From Microbacteriaceae bacterium UBA1487 (GTDB taxonomy: Bacteria > Actinomycetota > Actinomycetes > Actinomycetales > Microbacteriaceae), in assembly GCA_002325245.1 (NCBI GenBank), contig DCRR01000001.1, positions 23,813-87,812 of the forward strand: a stretch of 64,000 nt of DNA. Reading direction: 5' to 3'. A model generated the notes under the pieces. That model had not been told where the DNA came from and did not search any database. It saw only the letters and a list, made by a program, of their open reading frames with translations. Below, piece by piece: positions 8,395-17,368 of this stretch; the first letter of the stretch is position 1; each line of letters opens with the position of its first letter. Made by a program: the position numbers and the translations under genes.

Positions 8395-10515
8395 CTATGC
8401 GACTCCGACCCACAGACCGTGTCGTGCTCGGGTCATCGCCACGTACAGTTCTCGGCGCTGGAACTCCCGCGTCTCGGCGGTTCCGTCGTCGCTGTCGGAG
8501 TCCGCGGGCTGGTCGAGCAGTTCGCCCGGCGCCTGCACGACGACGACCTCCGCGAACTCGAGCCCCTTGGCGCGCTTGATCGTGCCGACGTGGACCGCGT
8601 CGGTGCGCGCATCCGTCTCCTGGAGGTCCTGGGTGCGGATTCCCGCGGCCTCCAGCGCGACGACCGCCTCGCGGCTGCTCCATCGGGTCAGCGAGAGCAC
8701 CGCGATGTCGCTCGCGCGAAGTCCGGTCTCCGAGCCCAGCAGCCCGCGAATGTGGCCGATGAACGAGACGTCGTGATCGGCGCGCGACGGGAACACGCGG
8801 AGGACCGGCGCCGGTCCGCGCCGTGCGAGCTCCGGCAGTTCGAGCGGTGACGTCGTCAGCGCGCCGTCGATGTCGAGGTACTCGTCGCCGTCGATCAGCT
8901 CGTGCGCCGCAGCGAGGATCTCGGATGAATTGCGGTGATTGCTGGTCAGGACGACTCCGCGCCCGGCGGTGCTGACTCCCGCCTCGGCGAGGGTGTACCC
9001 GCCCGGGTAGAGCGTCTGCTGGCCGTCGCCGACGAGGTGGAGGCCGTCCGGCCGGTCGCCCACGAGAGCGTGCAGCATGCGGACCATCGCGCAGGAGAGG
9101 TCCTGGGCCTCGTCGATCAGCACCGCACCGAAGGCCGCGCTGGGCGTTGTGCGCAGCGATTGCTCGGCGTCGAGCACGAGGTCTTCGAAGTCGGCGATGC
9201 CGTGGCGCTGCAGCGCGGCCTCGTAGGCGAGCGCCAGCTGCCAGACCTCGCGGCGCAGGTCGACCCCGAGCGCGCGCCGGCGGCCCGTGCGAGCGAGCGC
9301 CGCGTACTGCTCCCAGGCGCGAAGACCGCGGCCTTTGATCACGTACACGATCTCGTCGCGCCAGTAGACGGGGTTGGCATCCGCACGGGCGAGGGCGCCG
9401 GAGGCGCCCACCTCGGCCCAGGCCTCGTGGAACGCGTCCCGCGCGAGCTTGCCGTCGAGCCGCGGCCGCTGTCCGCGTTCCACCAGAAGCCGATAGGCGA
9501 ACGAGTGGACGCTGTGGAACTCGACGCGTTCGGCCACGTCGGGCGCCAGCGCGCGGAACTGCGCGGCGAGCACCTGGGGGAGCGTCTTCACGTACGTGGT
9601 GACGAGCACGCGCTGGCCGGTCGTGCGAGCCAGGTAGGCGGCCCGATGCAGGGTGACGAGCGTCTTGCCGGTGCCGGTCGCTCCGCGGATGCGACTCGGT
9701 CCGGCGAAGCTGCGTCGGATGGCACGCGCCTGCGGCGGCTCCAGAAGGCCCACCCGCGGCGCCGCGGGCGGTGAGGACACCCCGACCAGCAGATCCTCGA
9801 GCACCTGGTTGGGGGGCAGGCGCTGCTCGAGCTGCTGGCCGGGGCTGCTGGGGGAGTCGGCTCCGGGAGCCGACGATGACACGTCGCGCGTGTCGGCCTG
9901 GGGGCTGACGACGGCGATCGGTCCGGTCGTCGGCGGAGGGAAGCGCGCTTCGAGTTCGGTGCGCACGCGCGCGACCTCGTCGGCGCGAAGCGCGCGGGGG
10001 AGTCGCGCGATGGTGCGCAGCGCGAGCGCGTCGCCGCCGAGGATCCGCACCCCGAAGAGCAGGTGGTCCACGTCGCGGGTGTCCGAGCCGACGAGAAGGC
10101 CGTGCACGGAGGTCGCGGGCAGGCCGATCTCGGCCAACTGCTCCTGAAGCGAATAGACCAGGTCGCCGGTGGTGGCGACGTGCTCGGTGACCTCAGTCTC
10201 GCCCTCCCACACCGTCTCGGCGTGGCGCGTCACCCCGCGCCACGGCACGACATCGATGACGACGACGCCGCCCGGGCCGACCAGAATCGCATCCACGCTG
10301 CCGGCGGCTCGCTCGGGCCACCGGCGCTGCGTGAGAAGGGTCCAGCCGAGCGGCTCGAGCTCCAGCAGCGCGGCGATGAGACGTGCGGGGCGCGACACGG
10401 CCGCGTCGAAGGCGCGCGAGATCTGCGCCGCGACGCCGGTGCAGCGCGCGCGCTCGTCGGGGCTGACTGTGCCGCCCCGCGCCGTCTCGACGGCAGATCG
10501 ATATCCCGCTGCCAC
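8395..10515 (-). CDS. NERD-domain UvrD/Rep-like superfamily I helicase
   Basis: 706 residues from GTG at 10515, chosen because GAGGGGGA lies 5 bases upstream (10521-10528). N-terminal NERD-like nuclease-related domain (about 35-150), a low-complexity linker (about 200-230), and an SF1 helicase core: Walker A GATGTGKT (K284), motif II DEAQD (468-472), and the C-terminal motifs including AKGLEFAEVVVVQAP and YVAMTRARHGLWVG. The NERD site reads VIDVVPWRG where active relatives have an E-x-K motif, so the catalytic lysine is apparently replaced. ATP-driven DNA unwinding or translocation is likely; a repair or defence role is inference. Confidence 0.85.
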   Translation of the reverse strand: MAAGYRSAVETARGGTVSPDERARCTGVAAQISRAFDAAVSRPARLIAALLELEPLGWTLLTQRRWPERAAGSVDAILVGPGGVVVIDVVPWRGVTRHAETVWEGETEVTEHVATTGDLVYSLQEQLAEIGLPATSVHGLLVGSDTRDVDHLLFGVRILGGDALALRTIARLPRALRADEVARVRTELEARFPPPTTGPIAVVSPQADTRDVSSSAPGADSPSSPGQQLEQRLPPNQVLEDLLVGVSSPPAAPRVGLLEPPQARAIRRSFAGPSRIRGATGTGKTLVTLHRAAYLARTTGQRVLVTTYVKTLPQVLAAQFRALAPDVAERVEFHSVHSFAYRLLVERGQRPRLDGKLARDAFHEAWAEVGASGALARADANPVYWRDEIVYVIKGRGLRAWEQYAALARTGRRRALGVDLRREVWQLALAYEAALQRHGIADFEDLVLDAEQSLRTTPSAAFGAVLIDEAQDLSCAMVRMLHALVGDRPDGLHLVGDGQQTLYPGGYTLAEAGVSTAGRGVVLTSNHRNSSEILAAAHELIDGDEYLDIDGALTTSPLELPELARRGPAPVLRVFPSRADHDVSFIGHIRGLLGSETGLRASDIAVLSLTRWSSREAVVALEAAGIRTQDLQETDARTDAVHVGTIKRAKGLEFAEVVVVQAPGELLDQPADSDSDDGTAETREFQRRELYVAMTRARHGLWVGVA

Positions 10516-10528
10516 GGTGCTCCCCCTC
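10513..10528 (-). promoter_or_regulatory. ribosome binding site deciding the helicase start
   Basis: On the minus strand GAGGGGGA is followed by five bases and GTG (10515). This places the start 46 codons inside the long open frame. Confidence 0.7.
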
Positions 10529-10688
10529 GTGTGCGGATGCGGGAGCCCCCCCGGCTTGCATCCGTGTCCCCAGCATGACGCGACCTGTCTACCCCCGCAA
10601 TCCGCGCGTTCGGGGGGCAACCCGTTCTCTCGGCTCGCGTCCAGCCGCTCCACGACACGCGCATAGCCGCGAACGGCTGAATGTCCTC

Positions 10689-11282
10689 ATGAGCACGAAC
10701 GACACTCGCCCCGACCAGTCCGAATCCTCCCGGACCGGAGGGCCGAGTCCCGCGGACCTCCGGTTCCACCGCGGCGTCCTTCGTCAGCTCATCGGCGCGA
10801 TTGCGACCTTGGCTCTGATCGGCGGGCTCTCCGCCGGTGGGGTCGCCGCTGCCGCAACCGCGTCGACGACATCCAGCACGGTGCAGGAGCGGGATGTCGT
10901 CGACGCGGAGCTCACGAGCACCCTCGAAGACGTGCTCGCGGAGCTCGACGCCGAGCAGCTCACGCGGCTCACCGATGCGGCCACCGGGATCCGCCTCGGC
11001 GATCTCGGGGCCAGTGAGCGCATGCAGATCCTGTCGCTGTTTCGGGCGGTGCTGAGCGCCGATGCGTACTCGCACCTGCTCGCCATGATGAATGCCGACG
11101 ACGCGCTCGACGCGGCCGCGGGTGGCGGCACCGTCTGGAGCTCCGACGAGTACACGGTGACGGTGCTCTTCGACGACGCCTCGGGCAGCGTGTTCCTCCA
11201 GCTGTCCGGAACGCAGCTCGCGATCTCGGTCGTCGTCGCGGAGGACGCCATCTTCGTCGAGCCGGAGGTGCTCGACGCCTGA
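10689..11282 (+). CDS. secreted or membrane-anchored protein of unknown function
   Basis: 197 residues starting at ATG 10689; the open frame upstream has poor coding character. An N-terminal hydrophilic region of about 30 residues is followed by a hydrophobic stretch (about 36-60: LIGAIATLALIGGLSAGGVAAAATA) that is a signal peptide or anchor. The rest is acidic, with helical segments containing DAELTSTLEDVLAELDAEQLTRLTDA, and a C-terminal beta-rich part. No family recognised. CTGAAT, a weak -10-like box, lies six bases before the start. Confidence 0.7.
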   Translation: MSTNDTRPDQSESSRTGGPSPADLRFHRGVLRQLIGAIATLALIGGLSAGGVAAAATASTTSSTVQERDVVDAELTSTLEDVLAELDAEQLTRLTDAATGIRLGDLGASERMQILSLFRAVLSADAYSHLLAMMNADDALDAAAGGGTVWSSDEYTVTVLFDDASGSVFLQLSGTQLAISVVVAEDAIFVEPEVLDA

Positions 11283-11307
11283 TTCAGGCAACTTCTGCCC
11301 CGCGCCC

Positions 11308-11313
11308 TAGGCT
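11308..11313 (+). promoter_or_regulatory. -10 box, leaderless promoter
   Basis: TAGGCT followed by six bases (GTGCGC) and the ATG at 11320. The same hexamer and spacing recur before genes at 13051 and 38025. Confidence 0.65.
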
Positions 11314-11319
11314 GTGCGC

Positions 11320-11814
11320 ATGGCCGCACGCATCGAGAAGATCGATCTCCCCGGGATCGGCACCCGCCACGACCTCGTGACGGAGTCGGGAAGTCGGATC
11401 GGGGTCGTCTCGCAGCGCTCGGGAGAGCGCCAGCTCGCCATCTTCGATGGCGCCGACCCGGATGCCGCCCTCGGCACGGTGGACCTCACGGAGGCGGAGG
11501 CGGTCGGCCTCGCCGACATCCTGGGCGCCTCCGTCATGCTCGGCCAGTTGGCCGCGATCTCCACGCAGGTCGCCGGGCTGTTCACGGAGCAGCTGCTGCT
11601 TCCGCCCACCTCGCCGTTCGCGGGCGGCGTGCTCGGTGACACGCAGGCGCGCACCCGCACCAAGACCTCCATCGTCGCGATCATCCGAGGCTCCGACATC
11701 ATCGCCTCGCCGACGCCGGACACGCCGCTCAAGGGAGGCGACACGATCATCGCCGTCGGCACCCGGGCCGGACTGGAATCCCTGGCGCGACTGCTCGACC
11801 GCGGCGCAGAGTAA
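11320..11814 (+). CDS. TrkA-C (RCK_C) domain regulator of cation/proton antiport, KhtT-like
   Basis: 164 residues. The C-terminal half (about 90-162) matches a TrkA-C/RCK_C regulatory domain that binds nucleotides or cations: TSIVAIIRGSDIIASPTPDTPLKGGDTIIAVGTRAGLESL. The N-terminal half is an adaptor region (MAARIEKIDLPGIGTRHDL) as in KhtT-type subunits. The CPA2 antiporter gene starts 9 bases after its stop, so the two probably make a KhtTU-like K+/H+ antiporter whose pore protein is gated by this subunit. ATG at 11320 is supported by the leaderless -10. Confidence 0.87.
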   Translation: MAARIEKIDLPGIGTRHDLVTESGSRIGVVSQRSGERQLAIFDGADPDAALGTVDLTEAEAVGLADILGASVMLGQLAAISTQVAGLFTEQLLLPPTSPFAGGVLGDTQARTRTKTSIVAIIRGSDIIASPTPDTPLKGGDTIIAVGTRAGLESLARLLDRGAE

Positions 11815-11823
11815 GGCCCCACC

Positions 11824-13020
11824 GTGCACGAGTCGACCCTGCTCTTGATCGAAATCGGGGCGCTCCTGCTCGGTTTGAGTGTGCTGGCGCGCGTCGCCAA
11901 CCGCTTCGGCTTCTCGGCCATCCCGCTCTATCTGATCGTCGGGCTGCTGCTCGGCGATGGCGGAGTGCTGCCGATCCACGCCGGCGAGGACTTCCTCGAG
12001 ATCGGCAGCGAGCTTGGAGTCATCCTGCTGCTGCTCATGCTGGGACTCGAGTACACGGCGCCCGAGCTCGTCGCGAGCCTCAAGCAGGCGCGCACCGCGG
12101 GCCTGCTCGACCTCGTGATGAACGCGGCGCCGGGAGCAATCCTGGCGTTCGCGCTCGGCTGGGGGCCGCTCGCGGCGCTCGCGCTCGCCGGCGCGACCTG
12201 GATCTCATCGTCCGGAGTGATCGCGAAGGTGCTGCGCGATCTGCGTCGGCTGAGCAACCGAGAGACGCCGGTCATCCTCTCGGTGCTGGTGATCGAGGAC
12301 CTCGCGATGGCGTTCTACCTTCCCGTGCTGTCGGCGCTGGTGATCGGCGCGGGCGTGCTGGCCGGGGCGACGGCGCTCGTGATCGCGGTCGTGGTCGTGC
12401 TCGTGATCCTGTTCGCGGCGCTCCGGCACGGACGCAAGATCTCGGCGGCGTTCTCGTCAACCCACTCGGAGTCGCTGCTGCTGGGGGTGCTCGGGCTGAC
12501 GATGCTCGTCGCGGGGCTCGCCCAGCAGGTCAACGTCTCGGCGGCGGTCGGGGCGTTCCTCGTCGGCATCGCCATCTCCGGCCAGGTGGCCGAGCGTGCC
12601 GAGGAGCTGCTCGCGCCGCTGCGCGACCTGTTCGCGGCGATCTTCTTCGTCTTCTTCGGTCTCTCGACTGATGCCGCCTCGATCCTCCCTCTCCTGCCGA
12701 TCGCGGCCCTGCTGGCGCTGGTGACCATGGGCACCAAGGTGTTCAGCGGCTACCGCGGCGCGGCGATGGCGGGCATCGGAAAGCTCGGACGCTGGCGCAC
12801 CGGTTTCGCGCTCGTGCCGCGCGGCGAGTTCTCGATCGTGATCGCGAGCCTGGCCGTCAGCGCGGGCATCGAGCCGCAGCTCGCGCCGCTTGTCGCCGCG
12901 TACGTCCTGATCACTGTCGTCGCCGGTCCGCTGCTCGCGCGCGTGCCGGATGCGGGCTGGTTCCGTCGCTGGGTCGCGCCGCCGCCGCCGGCTGTCGTCG
13001 CCTTCGAGTCGCGCGGCTAG
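11824..13020 (+). CDS. CPA2 family monovalent cation/proton antiporter (KhtU/KefB-like)
   Basis: 398 residues with about 12 membrane segments, the length of the membrane domain of CPA2 proteins without a cytoplasmic RCK domain. Family signatures include IPLYLIVGLLLG near the start, LLLLMLGLEY, ISSSGVIAKVL and VLVIEDLAMAFYLPVLSAL with the conserved acidic pair. GTG start at 11824. The regulatory domain is supplied in trans by the preceding gene. Predicted to exchange K+ (or Na+) for H+ across the cytoplasmic membrane. Confidence 0.9.
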   Translation: MHESTLLLIEIGALLLGLSVLARVANRFGFSAIPLYLIVGLLLGDGGVLPIHAGEDFLEIGSELGVILLLLMLGLEYTAPELVASLKQARTAGLLDLVMNAAPGAILAFALGWGPLAALALAGATWISSSGVIAKVLRDLRRLSNRETPVILSVLVIEDLAMAFYLPVLSALVIGAGVLAGATALVIAVVVVLVILFAALRHGRKISAAFSSTHSESLLLGVLGLTMLVAGLAQQVNVSAAVGAFLVGIAISGQVAERAEELLAPLRDLFAAIFFVFFGLSTDAASILPLLPIAALLALVTMGTKVFSGYRGAAMAGIGKLGRWRTGFALVPRGEFSIVIASLAVSAGIEPQLAPLVAAYVLITVVAGPLLARVPDAGWFRRWVAPPPPAVVAFESRG

Positions 13021-13038
13021 GGACGTGCCCGAATTCGC

Positions 13039-13044
13039 TAGGCT
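13039..13044 (+). promoter_or_regulatory. -10 box, leaderless promoter
   Basis: TAGGCT, six-base gap (GTGCCC), ATG at 13051. Near-identical to the box at 11308. Confidence 0.65.
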
Positions 13045-13050
13045 GTGCCC

Positions 13051-13254
13051 ATGAAGGTCTTCTGGTTCGTGGTCTCTTTTGCGCTGTTCGTCGGCTCGTT
13101 CGCCCTGTTCGGCTACGCATTCCTGGGTCAGGAGATCTTCGCGTCGCTGGGCGCCCCGGGCTTCCCGTTCGAGGCCACGCTGTTCATCCTCGGCATCATC
13201 GTGTCGTCGATCGCGTTCGCGATCCCGTTCCACCTGCTCGAGAAGTTCGACTGA
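13051..13254 (+). CDS. small two-helix membrane protein
   Basis: 67 residues with two hydrophobic segments (about 5-26 and 40-60) separated by a short loop, ending in EKFD. Start at ATG 13051 from the TAGGCT spacing rule. No family recognised; small conserved membrane proteins like this are common in Microbacteriaceae. Confidence 0.7.
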   Translation: MKVFWFVVSFALFVGSFALFGYAFLGQEIFASLGAPGFPFEATLFILGIIVSSIAFAIPFHLLEKFD

Positions 13255-13266
13255 CCCCCGCGCCGC

Positions 13267-13761
13267 TCAGGCGGCGTCGTCGAGCACGCGCGTCGTGAAG
13301 GCGTGCAGTCGCGCCTTCAGCGTGGCGGAGCGACGCGCGATCAGCGCCTCGGGCTCGGGCTGGAGCTCGTAGGGCGGCGGCGCGATCCGAATCAGGATCG
13401 AACACGCCAGGTCGGCGCAGATGTAGGTGCCGACGGTGTTTCCCGCGCGACCGGCATCTCCGGCGCGCGCGGCCGAGAACATCGTGACCTGGCCCGAGGG
13501 CTGGGCCGTCGCGCAGAGCGAGCACATCGCCGATCCGACGCGGCCATGGTTCTCCGCGGCGCGCAGCACGAGCCCGACCGGCTCGTCGTCGCGCCAGACC
13601 ACGAGATACCCGCGCTGCGGCGCGCTGTGGTCGCGCCAGCCGAGATACTCGCGGTCGTCCCAGACGACCTCGTGCAGCCCCGGCATCGGAACACGGTCGA
13701 TCTCGCCTCGCGTGGCATTGACGAACGAGGCGCGGATCTCGGATGCGGTCAACGGCTTCAT
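13267..13761 (-). CDS. FBP-domain protein, FusB-like zinc-finger EF-G-binding family
   Basis: 164 residues. A helical N-terminal part is followed by a C-terminal zinc-binding part with four cysteines arranged CxxC (MCSLCATA) and CxxxxC (YICADLAC), the treble-clef pattern of the FBP/FusB C-terminal domain. FusB-type proteins bind elongation factor G and release it from the ribosome, giving fusidic acid tolerance; actinobacterial members are usually annotated only as FBP domain proteins. The RBS GGTGGAG lies upstream of ATG 13761. Function as an EF-G factor is inferred from family. Confidence 0.78.
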   Translation of the reverse strand: MKPLTASEIRASFVNATRGEIDRVPMPGLHEVVWDDREYLGWRDHSAPQRGYLVVWRDDEPVGLVLRAAENHGRVGSAMCSLCATAQPSGQVTMFSAARAGDAGRAGNTVGTYICADLACSILIRIAPPPYELQPEPEALIARRSATLKARLHAFTTRVLDDAA

Positions 13762-13904
13762 GTGCTCTCCACCCTAGGCGGCTCCTCGCGAGCGCGCGGT
13801 GTCGCGGGGTCAGCCGCCACCCAGTTGGCGCAGGGAGGATATGCATCGCTCCGCGATCGTGGCATCGTGAGCGCTGTACGCATCGATTCGGAAGGATCTG
13901 ACCC

Positions 13905-14297
13905 ATGCTGACCACCACCGGCGCCTTCTCCAGCTTCTCGGTCGACGACCTCGATGAGGCGCTCCGGTTCTATCGCGATCGGCTCGGGCTCACGATCGTC
14001 GCCACCCCGATGGGGCTCGAATTGACGCTCGCCGGTGGGGGATCCGTCTTCATCTACGACAAGGGCGAGCGGCACGCCGCCGCGGGGTTCACGGTGCTGA
14101 ACCTCGTGGTCGCGGACATGGACTCTGCCGTCGCCGAGCTCGCCGCCGCCGGAATCGAACTGCTGCGCTATCCGGACTTCCCCGGGCAAGGCGAGGACGG
14201 CGTCGCTCGCTCGGACTCGCCCGACGACGGTCCGACAATCGCCTGGATCTCCGATCCCGCGGGCAACGTCGTCGGGATCATCGAGGAGCGCGCGTGA
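13905..14297 (+). CDS. VOC (glyoxalase/bleomycin resistance) superfamily protein
   Basis: 130 residues made of paired beta-alpha-beta-beta-beta modules: FSSFSVDDLDEALRFYRDRLGL at the start and ISDPAGNVVGIIEE at the end are standard VOC signatures. It starts with ATG behind GAAGGA. The stop overlaps the MFS exporter start (GTGA), so the pair may act in resistance to or metabolism of the same small molecule. Catalytic activity not predictable. Confidence 0.85.
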   Translation: MLTTTGAFSSFSVDDLDEALRFYRDRLGLTIVATPMGLELTLAGGGSVFIYDKGERHAAAGFTVLNLVVADMDSAVAELAAAGIELLRYPDFPGQGEDGVARSDSPDDGPTIAWISDPAGNVVGIIEERA

Positions 14298-15730
14298 CCG
14301 AAGGCCGGGGGGCGGAGCGTTCGCGTCGCGGGCGGCGCTCGTCGCGCGCGCCGATCCGCGCGATGCGCCCGTTTCTCGAGTCCCGCTACCGGATCCTCGC
14401 CGTGGCGCTGGTCCTGTCTCTCGCCGGGACGGGCGTGTGGCTCGTCGCGTCGGTGTTCCAGATTCGCGAACTGGGCGGCGGCCCCGTCGACCTGTCCTAT
14501 GTCGCGACGGCGAACGCGGTCGGCCTGCTGCTCGCCGTCCTGTTCGGCGGCGCGGTCGCCGATCTGATCCCGCAGCAGCGCATCCTGCTGACGATCGAAC
14601 TCACGAAGTCTCTCGTGGCGGGCGCGATCGCGGCGCTGGCGCTGACCGGCACGCTGCAGATCTGGCACCTGGCGGTGGTCGGGTTCGTGCTCGGCGTCGC
14701 GGACGGCTTCTTCTATCCGGCGTACTCGGCGCTGCTTCCCGCGATCCTTCCCGCCGATGATCTTCTCGCGGCGAACGGCGTCGAGGGCACGCTGCGGCCC
14801 ACGATCATGCAGGCGGCGGGTCCGGCGCTGGCCGGTGCCGTGATCGCGGCGGCATCGCCCGCGCTCGCCTTCGTCGTGGTCGCGGCAGCGCAGTTCGCGG
14901 GCGCCCTCGTGCTGACGCGCCTGAGGCCGACGCCGCTGCGGCGCTCCGAACCGGAACCCGGCGACGAGGTGGCCCTGGCTGCCGACGCCCCCGCACCTCC
15001 GTCCGCGCGCAGCGCCGTGGGGAGCCTGCTGAGAGACATCGCCGAGGGCTTCCGCTACATGGTGCGCACCCCGTGGCTGCTGGCCACCCTCGTCTTCGCC
15101 TCGCTGCTCGTGCTCGTCATCATGGGGCCGATCGAGGTGCTGCTGCCGTTCGCCGTCACCGACCAGACCGGGGGCGGGGCCGGTGCCTTCGCGCTCGTGC
15201 TCGCCGCCTTCGGCATCGGCAGCGCGATCGCCTCGCTCGTCGTCGCCTCGCTGCCGCTGCCGCGGCGCTATCTGACGGTGATGAACCTCGCGTGGGGGCT
15301 GAGCTGTCTGCCGCTCGTCGTGGTCGGGTTCACCGACCAGCTCTGGCTCATCGTGATCGCGGTGTTCATCGTCGGCGCCGGGTTCTCGGTCGGCCAGGTC
15401 ATCTGGGGCACGCTGCTGCAGCGCCGCGTCCCGCCGGAGCTGCTGGGACGGATCTCGAGCCTCGACTTCTTCGTGTCGCTGCTGTTCATGCCGGTGTCGA
15501 TGGCGATCGCGGGACCGATCGGCGAGTGGATCGGCTTCGGCCCCGCCTTCCTGATCGCGGGGCTCGTGCCGGCCGTGCTCGCCGTGCTCGTGATCGTGCT
15601 CGCGAGGCTGCCGCAGGACGAGCTGCGCCACCCCCTGGACGTGGCGGGCGATGCGCGCGACGGGGGCATGACCGGGCTCGGGGCCAGCGAGCTGCTCTCG
15701 CGCGAACCCGGTGCGCCGAGCGCGAGCTGA
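14294..15730 (+). CDS. MFS exporter, EntS-like
   Basis: 478 residues with 12 predicted membrane segments, a basic N-terminal tail and a hydrophilic C-terminal tail. The MFS_3/EntS group pattern is visible: early GGAVADLIPQQRIL loop, DGFFYPAYSALLPAILP, and an LGRISSLDFFVSLLFMPVS segment in the second half. The GTG start overlaps the VOC stop. Likely an efflux pump for a siderophore or drug; the substrate is unknown. Confidence 0.85.
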   Translation: MTEGRGAERSRRGRRSSRAPIRAMRPFLESRYRILAVALVLSLAGTGVWLVASVFQIRELGGGPVDLSYVATANAVGLLLAVLFGGAVADLIPQQRILLTIELTKSLVAGAIAALALTGTLQIWHLAVVGFVLGVADGFFYPAYSALLPAILPADDLLAANGVEGTLRPTIMQAAGPALAGAVIAAASPALAFVVVAAAQFAGALVLTRLRPTPLRRSEPEPGDEVALAADAPAPPSARSAVGSLLRDIAEGFRYMVRTPWLLATLVFASLLVLVIMGPIEVLLPFAVTDQTGGGAGAFALVLAAFGIGSAIASLVVASLPLPRRYLTVMNLAWGLSCLPLVVVGFTDQLWLIVIAVFIVGAGFSVGQVIWGTLLQRRVPPELLGRISSLDFFVSLLFMPVSMAIAGPIGEWIGFGPAFLIAGLVPAVLAVLVIVLARLPQDELRHPLDVAGDARDGGMTGLGASELLSREPGAPSAS

Positions 15731-15746
15731 GCCGACGAGACTCGGG

Positions 15747-15752
15747 TTGAAT
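15747..15752 (+). promoter_or_regulatory. possible -10 box, leaderless promoter
   Basis: TTGAAT, six-base gap (GGGAGG), ATG at 15759. The gap itself resembles an RBS, so both leaderless and leadered readings are possible. Confidence 0.4.
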
Positions 15753-15758
15753 GGGAGG

Positions 15759-17288
15759 ATGCACGCGCACCTCCTCGCCGCTCTGCGGGCCGACCTCTCG
15801 ACGGCATCCTTTCGTGTCGACACGCTGCGGGAGCTCTGGGGTCCGATGGCGGATGCGGCGCTCGGACGCGGCGACCGAGTTCCGGCCGCCCGTGCGCTGG
15901 AGTCGCGGGACGAACCGGCGGCGATTCTCGCGCGGTTGTTCGTGCTCGGGCTCGAGGTCGACGCCTCCGAGGTCGCCGCGGCGCTGCCGACGCTCGGTGT
16001 TGCGGGAGCCGTCGACGCGGAGCTGCTGGAGCAGCACGGCGGGCTCTGCGTCGCGACTCTCGACCTGCGCCCCTACGACGTCATCGACGCGCGCGGGGCC
16101 GCGTGGTGGTGGCTCGCGAGCGACCTCGGTGAGATGGCGACCGGGGGCGCGCTCCGGCCCGACCACGTGCTGGGCGTCGGCGGCGCCTCATCGACCCTCG
16201 CCGGGCTGCAGCTGCCGGGCCGCGTCGGCCGTGCCCTCGATCTGGGAACAGGCAGCGGCATCCAGGCGCTCCATCTGGCGCGCGAGGCCGAGGAGGTCGT
16301 CGCTACCGACATCTCGACGCGAGCCCTCGACTTCGCCGCCATGACGGCCGGGCTGAACGAGGTGTCGCTCGATCTGCGACTCGGCAGCCTGTTCGAGCCG
16401 GTCGCGGGGGAGCGGTTCGATCGGATCGTCTCGAACCCGCCGTTCGTCATCACTCCGCGTCGGCCGGGTGTGCCCGAGTACGAGTACCGCGACGGCGGAC
16501 GGGTCGGCGACGCGCTGCTCTCGGAGGTGGTGGCGGGGCTTGCGGAGCACCTTGCCCCCGGAGGAGTCGCGCAGCTGCTCGGCAACTGGGAGTACGGCGC
16601 TCGCGACGGGCTCGAGCGAGCGGTGGAGTGGGCCGAGGAGGCCGGACTCGAGTACTGGCTCATCGAACGCGAGACGCAGGATCCGGCCGCCTACGCCGAG
16701 ACCTGGATCCGTGACGGCGGCACGCGACCGGGACATCCTGACTACGAGCCCCTGGTGGATGCCTGGCTGGACGATTTCGAGGCGCGGGGCGTGCGCGCGA
16801 TCGGCTTCGGCTATCTGCTGCTGCGCGCGCCGGGCCGCACGGCCTCCGCTCCGCTCGCTGCGCTGGCGCGCGCCGAGCGGCTCGACGCGGCGCTGGGGGA
16901 TGCGGCGGCGGGTCTCGGGGGGCACCTCTCCGAGGCGCTCGCCGCCCATGACGCGATCGCCGCGCTCGACGACGACGGGCTCGCCGCGCTCCACCTGGAG
17001 GTGGCGCCCGATGTGACGGAGGAGCGCCACTACTGGCCGGGCGATGAGCACCCGACGGTGATGACGCTGCGGCAGGGCGGCGGCTTTCGACGCGAGTTCC
17101 GCGTCGGCACGGCGCTCGCCGCGGTCGTCGGCGCCTGCGACGGGGAACTGTCGCTCGGCAGCATCCTTGTCGCCGTCGCGGCGCTTCTCGACGTCGACGA
17201 CGGCGCCCTGCGGGCGGAGATCCTGCCGGAGGTGCGGGAGCTGTGCCTCGGCGGGCTGCTTCGGATTCACGCCGGGGCCGCCTCGTAA
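15759..17288 (+). CDS. class I SAM-dependent methyltransferase with NPPF motif
   Basis: 509 residues. N-terminal helical domain (about 1-130), central Rossmann methyltransferase core with the SAM loop LDLGTGSGIQAL and the catalytic NPPF motif (SNPPFVITPRR), and a C-terminal domain of about 150 residues (REFRVGTALAAVVGACDGELSLG). NPPF/NPPY marks methylation of an amide or exocyclic amine, as in HemK/PrmC, RsmC-type or N6-adenine enzymes. The three-part form is common in actinobacteria and its target is not established. Start at ATG 15759. Confidence 0.85.
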   Translation: MHAHLLAALRADLSTASFRVDTLRELWGPMADAALGRGDRVPAARALESRDEPAAILARLFVLGLEVDASEVAAALPTLGVAGAVDAELLEQHGGLCVATLDLRPYDVIDARGAAWWWLASDLGEMATGGALRPDHVLGVGGASSTLAGLQLPGRVGRALDLGTGSGIQALHLAREAEEVVATDISTRALDFAAMTAGLNEVSLDLRLGSLFEPVAGERFDRIVSNPPFVITPRRPGVPEYEYRDGGRVGDALLSEVVAGLAEHLAPGGVAQLLGNWEYGARDGLERAVEWAEEAGLEYWLIERETQDPAAYAETWIRDGGTRPGHPDYEPLVDAWLDDFEARGVRAIGFGYLLLRAPGRTASAPLAALARAERLDAALGDAAAGLGGHLSEALAAHDAIAALDDDGLAALHLEVAPDVTEERHYWPGDEHPTVMTLRQGGGFRREFRVGTALAAVVGACDGELSLGSILVAVAALLDVDDGALRAEILPEVRELCLGGLLRIHAGAAS

Positions 17289-17368
17289 CCACACCGTTAT
17301 CGTGCATACAGCGTCGTTTCAGCGGGCGCCCAGACGGGGTTCGTAGCCTTGTCCCCGAAAGGACGGAC

